The notes: generated by a model from the letters alone, not told the origin. A DNA stretch of 64,000 nucleotides from Scleromatobacter humisilvae (GCF_023231945.1 NZ_JAJLJH010000001.1:1736001-1800000); one strand, 5' to 3'; shown: positions 35,079 to 44,941, counted from the first letter of the stretch. Numbers and translations: made by a program.

Positions 35079-35319
35079 GGATGACCCACTTGAAATCGCG
35101 TGCAAATTGACGTGCACCAATGGTACGGCAGGTGGTACCAATGACCATCCATGAGACGCCAAACGAACAGAAGCCGAAGCTCCGCACTACCCACCGTTGA
35201 CTAACGCTCGCCGAATGCCAACCCCACTGGCCGCTACGATTCCGTCGGAATGCATACAAAACCGTAGAGGGCAAGGCCACAAGCCCAAAGGTCGAGTCTG
35301 GTCTTCTGAAAATCTGGTC

Positions 35320-35363
35320 GGGCCACGAATGGGCCAGATTTGGGCCACAGATGGGCCACAAAG
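35320..35363. repeat. four tandem 11-base GGGCCA repeats
   Basis: GGGCCA occurs at 35320, 35331, 35342 and 35353, exactly 11 bases apart, giving four units of the form GGGCCA-C-A/G-x-A-T. The block lies between the island genes and the terminator of the initiator tRNA. Helically phased short repeats beside a tRNA are typical of recombinase arm sites, so this may be part of an attachment region. Confidence 0.7.
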
Positions 35364-35390
35364 CAAAACGCCCACTTGGAAGTGGGCGTT
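35361..35390 (-). terminator. Rho-independent terminator of the tRNA-fMet gene
   Basis: A perfect 11-base stem (AACGCCCACTT/AAGTGGGCGTT, 35367-35390) is followed on the minus strand by TTTTGCTT. It lies 31 bases downstream of the tRNA 3' end. Confidence 0.85.
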
Positions 35391-35420
35391 GCTCTCGAGG
35401 TTTTCACCTCGGTAATGCGG

Positions 35421-35497
<77 letters not shown>

Positions 35498-35509
35498 ACT
35501 GAGAAAGCT

Positions 35510-35539
35510 ATTATGGCATGAAACGGGCGTGCTTGTCAC
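35510..35539 (-). promoter_or_regulatory. promoter of the tRNA-fMet gene
   Basis: On the minus strand GTGACA (35534-35539) and CATAAT (35510-35515) are spaced 18 bases apart. The -10 element ends 12 bases before the tRNA 5' end, a typical distance. Confidence 0.6.
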
Positions 35540-35579
35540 GCGGCGGTCGTGAATCTGCGTAAAGCGCCGGTCGCGCTGA

Positions 35580-38351
35580 TCACTTCGCCGCGGGCAGCAG
35601 CTCGTCGATGAGCAGCAGGGCCTCGGTCAGGCGGATCGGCTTGGCGAGGTAGGCGCGCACGCCGGCGACGGTGGCGGCGTCGCGCTGGGCCTGGGTGCTG
35701 TCGGCCGAGACCACCACCACCGGCACACGCGTGAGCAGCGGCATCGTGCGCATCCATTCGGCCACGTCGAGGCCCGAGCCGTCGGGCAGGTGCAGGTCGA
35801 CCAGCACGAGGTCAGGGCGCAGGCGGGCGATCATGTCGATGCCGTCGCGCACGCTCACCGCCAGGTGCAGCGTGCAGTCGGGGCGCTGCTCGACCACCTC
35901 CTGCATCAGCAGCGCGTTGATCGGGTTGTCCTCGACATAGACGATCTGCCCGCCGACGCCGTGCGGCACCGCGAGGCGCGCGGGGGCGTCGCCCGGAGCG
36001 AGCAGCGGCAGGCCCTGGGCGCGGCGCAGCGTGAGCGTCACGCGCGTGCCGACATCGGGCCGGCTGTCGATGGCGATCTCGCCGCCCATGCGCTCGACGA
36101 GGCGGCGGCTGATCACGAGACCGATGCCGGTGCCCTCGATGGAGCTGGACTCGAGGCCGAGCCGATCGAACGCCGAGAACAGGCGCGCGAGCTGCGCGGC
36201 CGTCATGCCCCGTCCGGTATCCGAGATCTCGATGAGCAGCCGTCCGGGATCATCCTGACCGGGCTCGCCGTCGGCCGTGCGGATGCTCACGCCGATGTCG
36301 ACGCGCCCGTTCTCGAGGTTGTACTTGATCGCGTTGCCGATGATGTTGACGAACACCTGGCGCAGCCGCGTGGCGTCGGCCTGCACGCTCCACGCCTCGC
36401 GCGGCAGGTGCTGCGGCAGCGCCACCGCGAGCGTCACCTTCGCGTTCTCGGCGAGCGGCGCGAGCAGGCGCACGCTCTCGTTGATGACCAGCGCGACATC
36501 GACGTCGGCCATCTGGATGCGCGCGTTGCCGGACTCGATCGTCGACAGGTCCAGCACGTCGTTGATCAGCGTCACCAGGTGCCAGCCCGCGGCCTCGATG
36601 CGGGCGACGCGTTCGCGCTGGTGGGCGTCGAGCGGGTGAGCCTCCTCGAGCTGCAGCAGCTGCGCGTAGCCCAGCATCGCGTTCATCGGCGTGCGCAGTT
36701 CGTGGCTGACGCGCGAGAGGAACTCCGACTTGGCCTGGCTCGCCGCCTCGGCGCGCCGGCGCGCCAGCTCGAGTTCGTTGGAACGCATGCGCTCCGATTG
36801 GTCCGTGGCCACGAACAGGAAGCCCAGGGCCTCGCTGCCCGGGGCCGCGACGCCGCTGCCCGGCGCGAACACGACCTCGCCTTCGGCATTGCGCTCCCGC
36901 GGCCCCTGCGGCGCGCCCGCGTTCGCCAGCGACGCCCGCACCGCCGTCACGGCCAGCGAGACGCTGATTCGCGCGCCGTCCTTGCGGAAATAGGTCCAGT
37001 CGCGCACCTCGTAGCCGAAGCGCGCCGCGATCGCGGTGATCGCCTCGCGGCCATGGATGGGCCGCTTGAGCTGGTGGGTGAGTTCCTCGGAGCGCCGCGC
37101 GAGCTCGACGGGGTCGTGCACGCCCAGCGGGCACTGCTTGCCCAGGACTTCAGAGGCCCGATAGCCCAGCATCTTCTCGGCACCGCGATTGAACAGCCGC
37201 ACGACGTGGTCGGCGTCGACGGCGATGATCGCGACCTCGGTGGCGGCGTCCAGCAAGGCCTGCAGCTCGGCCTGCGCGTGGCGCGCGGTGCGCTCCTGCT
37301 CCTTTGCGCGATCGAGCAGCCGGCGCAGTTGCGCCCACAACGCGTAGACCTCCTCGCTGCCGAGATCGACGTCGGGCTCGCCCGGCTTGTCGTCGACGAG
37401 GTCGGCGGCCGCGCTCACGAGCTGGCGATAGCTGCCGGCCTGCCGCTGAGCGAGCTTCAGCGCGATCGCGATGACGACGGCCAGCACCACCAGCACCGCG
37501 ATGCCGACCACCCCGGCGAGCTGCTTGACCGGCGCGAACAGCGCATTGCGGGGCTGCGCGACCAGCACGTACCAGCCCGTCGTGGCTGCCGGCGCGACGG
37601 TGGCCAGCCAGTGCCCGCCATCGAGCTCGATCTCGCCGGGCCCGGAGTAGCCGTTGAGCGCCCGATGCACGAGGTCGAGGTGGCTCAGGTTCTCCTGCCA
37701 GTTTGCGCGCCGCTGGTCGGGATGCACGATCACGCGGCCGAGGCCGTCGAACACGATCACCGCGACGTCCTCCACGTCGCCGGACACGCGGATCTGCTGC
37801 GCCATCCGGTCCAGCGACAGGTCGGCCACCACGAGGCGGCCGTCGGACGGCGCGGCGACGACGGCCGTGATGTGGCCCGTCAGCGGCGACAGGAATGTGT
37901 TGGACCAGACCGGCGCCGTGGCCGTGCGCGCGCGTTCGTAGAACGGGCGGCTGGACAGGTCGAGCCCTTCCCAGTCCTCCTTGCCGACGTGCGTACCCGG
38001 GCGCACCTCGGCGACCGCCACGATGCCGTTGGTATCGAGCAGGATCGCCGACTCGAGCGACTGCGCCTCGTCGAGGGCCTCGCTGAGCGCGGCGCGGATC
38101 TCCGGCTCCTCGGCGCCGGGTCGCACGTGCGTGGCCGCGCGCGCGGCGGCCTCGCGCGGCGCGGCGATGAGCAGCTCCACCTGCGAGCGGATCAGCAGCG
38201 CGGTGCGCTGGTTCTCCGCCTCGATGTCGCGCAGCGTCTGCGGAATGGCGACGGCGCTCCACAGGACGATCACCAGCAGCAGCGGCACGCACGCGAGCAG
38301 CACGTACTGGCGCGTGAGGATGCGCTTGAGCGACGGGCGCGGCACCCTCAC
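35580..38351 (-). CDS. hybrid sensor histidine kinase with Cache-like sensor, PAS and receiver domains
   Basis: The 923-residue protein has an inner-membrane topology: TM1 at about 16-38, a periplasmic double-Cache-like sensor (40-270), TM2 at 279-299, a PAS domain (about 360-480), the phosphorylated His H550 in SRVSHELRTPMNAML, the ATP-binding N-box near N673 (GNAIKYN), DTGRGM at 711-716, GTGIGL near 740, and a C-terminal receiver with Asp D852 in VLVDLHLPDGSG. No DNA-binding output is attached, so it must pass phosphate to a partner. GTG 38351 is taken as start. It is next to a substrate-binding lipoprotein gene transcribed the same way. Confidence 0.92.
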   Translation of the reverse strand: MRVPRPSLKRILTRQYVLLACVPLLLVIVLWSAVAIPQTLRDIEAENQRTALLIRSQVELLIAAPREAAARAATHVRPGAEEPEIRAALSEALDEAQSLESAILLDTNGIVAVAEVRPGTHVGKEDWEGLDLSSRPFYERARTATAPVWSNTFLSPLTGHITAVVAAPSDGRLVVADLSLDRMAQQIRVSGDVEDVAVIVFDGLGRVIVHPDQRRANWQENLSHLDLVHRALNGYSGPGEIELDGGHWLATVAPAATTGWYVLVAQPRNALFAPVKQLAGVVGIAVLVVLAVVIAIALKLAQRQAGSYRQLVSAAADLVDDKPGEPDVDLGSEEVYALWAQLRRLLDRAKEQERTARHAQAELQALLDAATEVAIIAVDADHVVRLFNRGAEKMLGYRASEVLGKQCPLGVHDPVELARRSEELTHQLKRPIHGREAITAIAARFGYEVRDWTYFRKDGARISVSLAVTAVRASLANAGAPQGPRERNAEGEVVFAPGSGVAAPGSEALGFLFVATDQSERMRSNELELARRRAEAASQAKSEFLSRVSHELRTPMNAMLGYAQLLQLEEAHPLDAHQRERVARIEAAGWHLVTLINDVLDLSTIESGNARIQMADVDVALVINESVRLLAPLAENAKVTLAVALPQHLPREAWSVQADATRLRQVFVNIIGNAIKYNLENGRVDIGVSIRTADGEPGQDDPGRLLIEISDTGRGMTAAQLARLFSAFDRLGLESSSIEGTGIGLVISRRLVERMGGEIAIDSRPDVGTRVTLTLRRAQGLPLLAPGDAPARLAVPHGVGGQIVYVEDNPINALLMQEVVEQRPDCTLHLAVSVRDGIDMIARLRPDLVLVDLHLPDGSGLDVAEWMRTMPLLTRVPVVVVSADSTQAQRDAATVAGVRAYLAKPIRLTEALLLIDELLPAAK

Positions 38352-38417
38352 GCGGCCATCCCTGCTGCGGCGATGACGGTGCGGACGCCTGCGGACGGCG
38401 GGGCGAGGCTCATGCGC

Positions 38418-39527
38418 TCACGACGCCAGCATGACGAAGCGCCCCTTGCGCACCTCGCTCAGGTGGAAGCGGTTGATGCTGTCGCCGAAGTGGTCGAGCG
38501 TCACCGGATGCTGCAGCCCCGGCCACGTGCCTGGCGCGCCCAGCACGTCGCGCAGCGACTGGCCGTCGGTCTTGCGGCGCAGGCCCTCGGCCCCCATCAT
38601 CGTCGCATCGAAGGAGAAGACGGCGGCCTGGCTGGGCGGATTGCCGAAGCGCTCGATGTAGCGCTTGCGGAAGTCGACATAGGCCGGCTCCGGGCTGTCG
38701 AGATCGAGCGCCTGCAGCACCAGCGCCCCTTCGATCGCGCGGCCGCCCATCTGCAGCAGCTGCACGTTGGCGGCCCACGACGCCATCGCGAGCTGCACGT
38801 CCGGATCCAGCCGGCGCAGCTGCTGCGCGGCGATCGACGCGTCGACCGCGCCGCACACCAGCAGCACCAGCCGCGGATGGGTGGCCAGCAGGTCGACGGC
38901 GATCTTCGCGTAGTCGGGCGCCGCGTCGGCGCCGTAGCGCACGACGTTCGGCGCCGCGCCGCCCTGCGACTGGAAGCGCGCGGCGAACTTGGTCGAGAAG
39001 CTCTCGCTGTAGGTGCGGTTGCCCCAGTCCGCCATCACCGAAGCAGACAGCAGGCCGCGCCCGACGGCGGCGTCGGCGATCTGCTCGGCGCCCGGCCCCG
39101 CGGGCGGGATCACGCGAAAGAACCAGTCGTCGATGCCGCTGAGCTCGTCGGAGTTGGCCGTCGGGCTGATCAGCACGAGGTGGCGTCGCGCAGCCTCGGG
39201 CACCATGCGCTTGGCGACGACGCTGGTCATCGGGCCGACGGCGAACGCGTCGCCGTCGTCGGCGACGGCGTCGACGGCCGTTGCCGCGTCGTCGGTGGCA
39301 CGGGCGTCGTCATGGACGCGCAGTTCGTAGCGAGGGCCGCCTTGCGCGTTGAGCGTCTCGATCGCCAGTTGCGCACCGTTGCGCCCGTCGATCGCGAGTT
39401 CGGACACGTGACCGGACAGCCCGCCGATGAAGGCCACCTTGATCGGCGGCGCCGGCTGGCAGCCGCAAAGCGCGGACAAGCCGATGGCGGCCAGGCGTCG
39501 GATCGGCTTCAGTCGCGTTGGGGGCAT
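38418..39527 (-). CDS. ABC-type substrate-binding lipoprotein (branched-chain amino acid type)
   Basis: The 369-residue protein starts with a lipoprotein signal (RRLAAIGLSALCGC, Cys at the LCGC lipobox) and continues as a type 1 periplasmic binding fold: IKVAFIGGLSGHVSELAIDG, RNGAQLAIETLNAQGG, then LVLLVCGAVDASI. This is the leucine/urea-binding (LivJ-like) family. No ABC permease genes are nearby; the next gene is a sensor kinase, so the protein may feed ligand to that sensor. ATG 39527 begins the signal peptide. Confidence 0.85.
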   Translation of the reverse strand: MPPTRLKPIRRLAAIGLSALCGCQPAPPIKVAFIGGLSGHVSELAIDGRNGAQLAIETLNAQGGPRYELRVHDDARATDDAATAVDAVADDGDAFAVGPMTSVVAKRMVPEAARRHLVLISPTANSDELSGIDDWFFRVIPPAGPGAEQIADAAVGRGLLSASVMADWGNRTYSESFSTKFAARFQSQGGAAPNVVRYGADAAPDYAKIAVDLLATHPRLVLLVCGAVDASIAAQQLRRLDPDVQLAMASWAANVQLLQMGGRAIEGALVLQALDLDSPEPAYVDFRKRYIERFGNPPSQAAVFSFDATMMGAEGLRRKTDGQSLRDVLGAPGTWPGLQHPVTLDHFGDSINRFHLSEVRKGRFVMLAS

Positions 39528-39686
39528 GCTGCGTCGGTGGGAACCCACTGGCTGGAACACGCGTTCCACCCGTCAGCATATCCGCCCACGGGAGCCACTG
39601 GCAAGCCGAAGCCCGCGAGGGTGCGATGCCTCGTGACCCATTGCGCAACGCCCAGGCGCAAATGCACCGCGGCATCGCGCGGGAAC

Positions 39687-40397
39687 TCAGTCGGCGATCG
39701 CCTTCGGGCCCGGCAGCCAGCACCAGGCGCCGGGCTTCAGGTCGGTGGGGAGCTCGAGCTTGCCGAAGCGGCTGCGATGCAGCGCCTCCACGCGATTGCT
39801 GACCGCGGCCATCATGCGCTTGACCTGGTGGTACTTGCCCTCGGCCAGCGTCAGGCGGATGCCGTGCAGGCCCTCGGCCGCGCCGGCCCACGGCTCGGCG
39901 GCGAGCGCGCGCACGGGCTCGGGGTCGTCCTGCAGCACGACGCCCGCGAGCAGGCGCTCGATCTGCTCGGGCGTCACCGGATGCTTGCACGACGCGTCGT
40001 AGACCTTGGGCACGTGGTGCTTGGGCGAGGTCCAGCGATGCAGCAGCTGGCCGTCGTCGGTGAACAGCAGCAGGCCGGTGGTGTCCTCGTCGAGGCGGCC
40101 CACGCTCTGCGCGTCGCGGCGCAGCAGCGGCGGCGGCAGCAGGCTGTATACGCTCGGGTGGTGCTTGGGCTTCTTCGAGCACTCGTAGCCGGCCGGCTTG
40201 TTCAGCGCGATGAGCGCCTTCGCGTGGTACGGCCAGTCCTTGCCCTCGACGTTGAGCACGAGACCCTCGGGATCGAGATCCTCGAACGGATCGTCATGCA
40301 CGACACCACCGATGGTGACGAACCCGCCCGCCACGAGGCCCTCGCACGCGCGCCGCGCGCCGAAGCCTTGGGAGAAAACGATCTGCGCGAGCTTCAT
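39687..40397 (-). CDS. rsuA: 16S rRNA pseudouridine synthase, RsuA family
   Basis: The 236-residue protein has an S4 RNA-binding domain (residues 1-50) and the RsuA catalytic domain with Asp D103 in GRLDEDTTGLLLF and the closing KYHQVKRMMAAVSNRVEALH. RsuA makes pseudouridine 516 in 16S rRNA; the related RluB/RluE branch acts on 23S rRNA, so the exact target is not certain. It follows dsbD after 7 bases and is probably co-transcribed. Confidence 0.88.
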   Translation of the reverse strand: MKLAQIVFSQGFGARRACEGLVAGGFVTIGGVVHDDPFEDLDPEGLVLNVEGKDWPYHAKALIALNKPAGYECSKKPKHHPSVYSLLPPPLLRRDAQSVGRLDEDTTGLLLFTDDGQLLHRWTSPKHHVPKVYDASCKHPVTPEQIERLLAGVVLQDDPEPVRALAAEPWAGAAEGLHGIRLTLAEGKYHQVKRMMAAVSNRVEALHRSRFGKLELPTDLKPGAWCWLPGPKAIAD

Positions 40398-40404
40398 CGT
40401 CGAT

Positions 40405-42414
40405 TCAGAGTCCGGCGGCCGTCAGGCTGTTGCTGAAGCGGGGCGCGTCCTGGAAACCGACGACGCGCGCCGTCTCGAGCTCGTGGCCCTGGGCGTCGAA
40501 CAGGATGATGCCGGGCGGGCCGAAAAGGTGGAAGCGCTTGAGCAAGGCGCGGTCGTCGTCATTGTTGGCGGTGACATCGGCGCGCAGCAGCAACGCCTTG
40601 TCGAGCTTCGCGCGCACGGCGGGATCGACGAAGGTCTGCGTCTCCATCTCCTTGCAGGAGACGCACCAGTCCGCGTAGAAGTCGAGCATCACCGGGCGAC
40701 CTGCGGCCTGCAGGCGCTGGTCGAGCTCGGCGACGCTGGCGACGCGGTCGAAGCGAGGGCCGGCGTCGGCAGACGCAGCGACGGCATCGCCCGCGGCCGC
40801 GCGCGCGAGACGCGCGAGCGGCTGCGCGGGATCGCGCCCGCCGCTTGCGATGCCGACGAATTGCAGCACACCCAGCAGCGCAAGCACGAGGCCGACGCCC
40901 TTTACGGCGCGTGCGACACCCGCGTGCGCGCCGGCGGCGACCGGCTCGAACGCGCCCAGCGTGGCGCCGCCGACGATCAACAGCACACCCCAGCACGCCA
41001 TCGCCACAAGCGCCGGCAGAACCGGCTGCACCGTGTAGATGGCCACGGCGATCAGCAGCAGGCCGAAGACGTGCTTGACCTGATCCATCCACGCCCCGGC
41101 ACGCGGCAACAGCGCGCCGGCCGACGCCCCCACCAGCAGCAACGGCACGCTCATGCCCATCGCGAGCGTGAAGAGCGCGAGTCCGCCCAGCACGGCGTCG
41201 CCGGTCTGGCTGATGTGCAGCAGTGCCGCGGCGAGGGGCGCGGCGACGCACGGGCTCACGACCAACGCCGAGATCCCGCCCATCGCGAACACGCCCGCGA
41301 CCTGGCCGCCGCGCATGCGGTCGCCCTTGCTGGACAGGCCATCGCGCAGTGCCGACGGCAACTGCAGTTCGTAGAGCCCGAACATCGACAGCGACAGCAG
41401 CACCAGCAGCGCCGCGAACGACGCCAGCACCCACGGCTTCTGCAGCCAGGCGGCCAGGCCTTCGCCCAGCAGGCCGGCGGCGACGCCGAGCGCGGTGTAC
41501 AGCAGGGCCATGCCCAGCGCGTAGGCGAGCGCCAGCGTGAAGCCACGCCTGCGCGTGACGTTCTCGCCCTGGCCGACGATGATGGACGACAGGATCGGCA
41601 CCATCGGCAGCACGCAGGGAGTCAACGACAGCAGCACGCCGGCCACGAAAAACAGCGGCACGATCAACGCGATCCGACCACCACGCAACGCGGAGGCGAG
41701 GCGGCTGTCGCCATCCTGCGTCGACGCGGGCGCGACCGCCGTTGCGGACGCGCCGGGCGCCGGCCCGGTTGTCGTCGACGGACGGTCGACCTGCGGCGCT
41801 GATGCGCCATAGCTGCCCAGCACGACGCTGCGCAGCGGATCCGGCAGCGCCCCGCTCGCCACGCTCATCCCGCCCTGCGCAGGCACCGACACCGGCGCCA
41901 CGACGCCCGCGGGCGGCGCGGACGCATCGGCGTCCGCCACGATCTTCGCGGAGTCGGCATCGGCGCCGAAGGCCTTCAGCGTGACGGCCACGGTGCGCGG
42001 CTGCGGTGGGTAGCACAGGCCCTTGTCGGCGCAGCCCTGGTGCGTCGCGTTCAGCGTGAACGCCTTGCTCGCGGAGGCCACGGGCAGGATCACGACGACG
42101 CCGTCGTGATACGTCTCGACGTTCTGCTCCAGCGCGGTGTCGTAGTGCTTCTTGCCCGGCGGAATCTGCGCCTCGCCCAGCTTGGCGTCGGGCGAGCTGA
42201 ACTTGAAGCGCTCGCGGTACAGATAGTAGCCGGGCGCGACCTTGTAGCTCAGCTCGAGGCGCTTCGCGTCGAGCACGCGCACCGACAGCTGGAACGCCAG
42301 GTCGGGATCGAGGAAGTCGTCGGCCGCGTGCGCCGGCAGGAACGGCAGCAGCGTCAGCAAGAGGACGAACGACGCCAGCGCCGCGCGGATCGAGGACAGT
42401 TTGATCATGTGCAT
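40405..42414 (-). CDS. dsbD: thiol:disulfide interchange protein DsbD
   Basis: The 669-residue protein has a signal peptide (residues 1-30), the periplasmic alpha domain (DFLDPDLAFQLSVRVLDAKR, ending HQGCADKGLCYPPQPR with its Cys pair), an eight-segment membrane core (VLLSLTPCVLPMVPILSSII) and a C-terminal thioredoxin-like domain with WCVSCKEME. DsbD carries electrons from cytoplasmic thioredoxin to the periplasm for DsbC and cytochrome c maturation. Start may be ATG 42414 or 42408. The pseudouridine synthase gene follows. Confidence 0.95.
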   Translation of the reverse strand: MHMIKLSSIRAALASFVLLLTLLPFLPAHAADDFLDPDLAFQLSVRVLDAKRLELSYKVAPGYYLYRERFKFSSPDAKLGEAQIPPGKKHYDTALEQNVETYHDGVVVILPVASASKAFTLNATHQGCADKGLCYPPQPRTVAVTLKAFGADADSAKIVADADASAPPAGVVAPVSVPAQGGMSVASGALPDPLRSVVLGSYGASAPQVDRPSTTTGPAPGASATAVAPASTQDGDSRLASALRGGRIALIVPLFFVAGVLLSLTPCVLPMVPILSSIIVGQGENVTRRRGFTLALAYALGMALLYTALGVAAGLLGEGLAAWLQKPWVLASFAALLVLLSLSMFGLYELQLPSALRDGLSSKGDRMRGGQVAGVFAMGGISALVVSPCVAAPLAAALLHISQTGDAVLGGLALFTLAMGMSVPLLLVGASAGALLPRAGAWMDQVKHVFGLLLIAVAIYTVQPVLPALVAMACWGVLLIVGGATLGAFEPVAAGAHAGVARAVKGVGLVLALLGVLQFVGIASGGRDPAQPLARLARAAAGDAVAASADAGPRFDRVASVAELDQRLQAAGRPVMLDFYADWCVSCKEMETQTFVDPAVRAKLDKALLLRADVTANNDDDRALLKRFHLFGPPGIILFDAQGHELETARVVGFQDAPRFSNSLTAAGL

Positions 42415-42567
42415 GAGAGCGGCTCGTGGCGGCTCCCGTTCCCGGAAAGATCGCTATTGTCGCGGCTTGTTCGTCGGCGGTGTGCGACCCGGACGATTCC
42501 CGACCGAGCGGCACGCCTCCTGCCACGTTGCGGCACAGCATCGGGCTCGGCGCCCGGGCTGCCGGAC

Positions 42568-43563
42568 ATGAGAGGAACGACGATCAAGGCCCGCCTGGCC
42601 CGATGCCTCTGCGCCGCCGCCGCCTGGCTGCCGCTCGTCGCCGGGGCGCGCGCCGTCACGTCCATCGAGGTGACCGGGCTGCACGTGGCAGTCACCTCGA
42701 TGTGGCCAGGGCATGTGGCGGAGATCGTCTTCGCCGGCGCCGGCGGGAGCACGTCCGAGAGCGACGCGATCTCGGGGGACTGGTCGAACAGCGACAGCTC
42801 GCGATCCGCCGGCGGGCGCGCGTTCGGGCAGGTCGCGACCGGCACCGCGCTGGATCCCGGGGTTCGCGTCACGGCATCGTTGACCGGCAACGTCTTCAAT
42901 GCCGGGGCGACGGTGCGCACGTCCGCGTTTGCGGACGGAGCCGGCGGCGATGCCTTTGGCCAGGGCCTGGTCGGGCTGGGCGACGGCGTCTCCGCCGCGA
43001 AGTTCACGCTGGCGCCCGGCACGCGCATGCGCATCTGGGCAGACGTGCAGGCGACCGCGTCGGTCTCGGCCGGCAGCCCGTTCGACTTCGCCGACAGCGG
43101 ACTGTCCATGGCCGTCAGCGACATGGACGGCCTCGGGCTGCAGTTCGACCGGGTCAGTTTCGACGCCCTGGCCGTCGGGGCCTTCGGTGCATACGACGAC
43201 GTCGAGGCCTGGACCGTCGGGCTGAGCTACGAGAACGATACCGACGCGCCACTCAGCGGCCTGTTCAGCGGTTACGTGGCGTCGATCGCGTCGGCGAGCG
43301 CCCCGGTCAGCGCCGTCCCCGAGCCCGGGGCTGCGGCGACGCTCTGCGCCGGCTCGCTGTTGCTGGCCATGCTGGCACGCGCCATGAAAAAAGCCGGCAA
43401 GAGCCGGCCTTTCGGGGGTCGACAGCGCCGCGAAGGCGCCGAGGATCAGCCTTCCGACGTGTCGGTGACGGCTTCCTCGTCGTGCGAACGCTCGACGAGT
43501 TCGACGAAGGCCATCGGCGCGTTGTCGCCGTTGCGGAAGCCCATCTTCAGGATGCGGGTGTAG
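42568..43563 (+). CDS. PEP-CTERM sorting-domain protein with extended C-terminus
   Basis: The 331-residue frame has a signal peptide ([21 protein letters not shown]), a beta-rich exported domain and a PEP-CTERM motif: VPEPGAA, a hydrophobic helix [16 protein letters not shown] and basic KK. Normally the protein ends there. Here the frame continues about 60 more codons through the alpha-operon terminator and antisense to rplQ, stopping at 43563, so the native stop was probably lost or the extension is real. The exosortase EpsH/XrtA-type machinery is not in the window. Function unknown; such proteins are usually surface or exopolysaccharide-associated. Confidence 0.7.
   Translation: MRGTTIKARLARCLCAAAAWLPLVAGARAVTSIEVTGLHVAVTSMWPGHVAEIVFAGAGGSTSESDAISGDWSNSDSSRSAGGRAFGQVATGTALDPGVRVTASLTGNVFNAGATVRTSAFADGAGGDAFGQGLVGLGDGVSAAKFTLAPGTRMRIWADVQATASVSAGSPFDFADSGLSMAVSDMDGLGLQFDRVSFDALAVGAFGAYDDVEAWTVGLSYENDTDAPLSGLFSGYVASIASASAPVSAVPEPGAAATLCAGSLLLAMLARAMKKAGKSRPFGGRQRREGAEDQPSDVSVTASSSCERSTSSTKAIGALSPLRKPIFRMRV
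43387..43412 (-). terminator. Rho-independent terminator of the alpha operon
   Basis: A GCCGGC-AAGA-GCCGGC hairpin, extended by AAAG/CTTT with a one-base bulge, is followed on the minus strand by TTTTTT. It ends the ribosomal supercluster after rplQ and lies inside the PEP-CTERM coding frame of the other strand. Confidence 0.85.
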
Positions 43564-43841
43564 CCGCCCGGACGCGCCTTGAACAGCGGGCCCAGGACGT
43601 CGAACAGCTTCGTGACGATCTCGCGATCGCGCGTGCGGTCGAAGGCGAGGCGGCGGTTGGCCAGCGTCGGCTCCTTGGACAGCGTGATCAGCGGCTCGAC
43701 GATGCGGCGCAGTTCCTTGGCCTTCGGGAGCGTGGTCTTGATGGCTTCGTGGCGCAGCAGCGAGACGGCCATGTTGCGGAACATGGCTTGGCGGTGCGAC
43801 GAGGTGCGGTTGAGCTTGCGGAGGCCGTGACGATGGCGCAT
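43446..43841 (-). CDS. rplQ: 50S ribosomal protein L17
   Basis: The 131-residue protein begins [20 protein letters not shown], the invariant L17 start, and contains the [20 protein letters not shown]-like region and [21 protein letters not shown]17 sits near the polypeptide exit tunnel of the large subunit. It is the last gene of the alpha operon, downstream of rpoA by about 110 bases, and is followed by a terminator. Confidence 0.98.
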   Translation of the reverse strand: MRHRHGLRKLNRTSSHRQAMFRNMAVSLLRHEAIKTTLPKAKELRRIVEPLITLSKEPTLANRRLAFDRTRDREIVTKLFDVLGPLFKARPGGYTRILKMGFRNGDNAPMAFVELVERSHDEEAVTDTSEG

Positions 43842-43954
43842 GGTGATTTCCTTTGATGTCTTTATTGAACTCCGGCCGTGTCAGGTACCGGAGGTTTGCA
43901 CACGGCGCCCGTCTTGCGACGAGCCCGGCAGCGGGAATTGTCCAAACCGGCGAA

Positions 43955-44941
43955 TTAACGCTTGTCCAGACCTTGCGGAGGCCAGTTCTCGAGACGCGCA
44001 CCCAGGGTGAGGCCGCGCGAAGCCAGAACTTCCTTGATTTCGTTGAGCGACTTGCGACCCAGGTTCGGGGTCTTCAGCAGCTCGGTCTCGGTACGCTGGA
44101 TCAGGTCGCCGATGTAGTAGATGTTCTCGGCCTTCAGGCAGTTCGCCGAGCGAACCGTGAGTTCGAGCTCGTCGACCGGACGCAGCAGGATCGGGTCGAA
44201 CTGGGCGGTGCGCGGGGCCGGCTGGTCGAACGCGGCGATGTCGCTGCCTTCGAGCTGCGCGAACACGGCGAGCTGTTCCACCAGGATCTTGGCCGACGAA
44301 CGGATCGCTTCCTCGGGCGAGATGGCGCCGTTGGTCTCGATCTCCATCACGAGCTTGTCCAGGTCGGTGCGCTGCTCGACGCGAGCGTTCTCGACGGCGT
44401 AGCTGACGCGGCGGACCGGCGCGAACGAGGCGTCGAGGACGATGCGGCCGATGGCCTTGGTCGTCTCGTCGCCGAAGCGGCGCATGTTGCCCGGAACGTA
44501 GCCACGGCCCTTCTCGACCTTGATCTGCATGTCCAGCTTGCCGCCCTGGGCCAGGTGGGCCACGATGTGGTCGGGGTTGACGATCTCGACGTCATGCGGC
44601 GTCTGGATGTCGCCGGCCGTCACCGGGCCTTCGCCTTCCTTGCGCAGCACCAGCGTGACTTCGTCACGGTTGTGCAGGCGGAACACGACGCCCTTCAGGT
44701 TCAGCATCACGTGGACGACGTCTTCCTGCACGCCGTCGACCGTCGAGTACTCGTGCAGGACGCCTGCGATCGTGACTTCGGTCGGTGCGTAACCCACCAT
44801 CGACGACAGCAACACACGGCGCAGCGCGTTACCGAGGGTGTGCCCGTAGCCGCGTTCGAACGGCTCCAGAGTGACCTTGGCGCGATGGCCGCCCAGCGGC
44901 TCGACGTTGATGGCTTTGGGTTTCAGCAGATTGGTTTGCAT
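43955..44941 (-). CDS. rpoA: RNA polymerase alpha subunit
   Basis: The 328-residue protein has the alpha-NTD ([35 protein letters not shown]) and, after a linker, the alpha-CTD with [20 protein letters not shown] and [20 protein letters not shown]. It forms the dimer that seeds RNA polymerase assembly and binds UP elements and activators. Gene order rpsD-rpoA-rplQ is that of the alpha operon. Confidence 0.98.
   Translation of the reverse strand: MQTNLLKPKAINVEPLGGHRAKVTLEPFERGYGHTLGNALRRVLLSSMVGYAPTEVTIAGVLHEYSTVDGVQEDVVHVMLNLKGVVFRLHNRDEVTLVLRKEGEGPVTAGDIQTPHDVEIVNPDHIVAHLAQGGKLDMQIKVEKGRGYVPGNMRRFGDETTKAIGRIVLDASFAPVRRVSYAVENARVEQRTDLDKLVMEIETNGAISPEEAIRSSAKILVEQLAVFAQLEGSDIAAFDQPAPRTAQFDPILLRPVDELELTVRSANCLKAENIYYIGDLIQRTETELLKTPNLGRKSLNEIKEVLASRGLTLGARLENWPPQGLDKR

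Noticed and set aside
35790-40436. A plus-strand frame of 1548 codons across the kinase, lipoprotein and pseudouridine synthase genes
   Set aside because: It is antisense to three well-supported genes and its composition (Arg, His, Ala, Gln in blocks) is that of reverse-frame reading of high-GC coding DNA.
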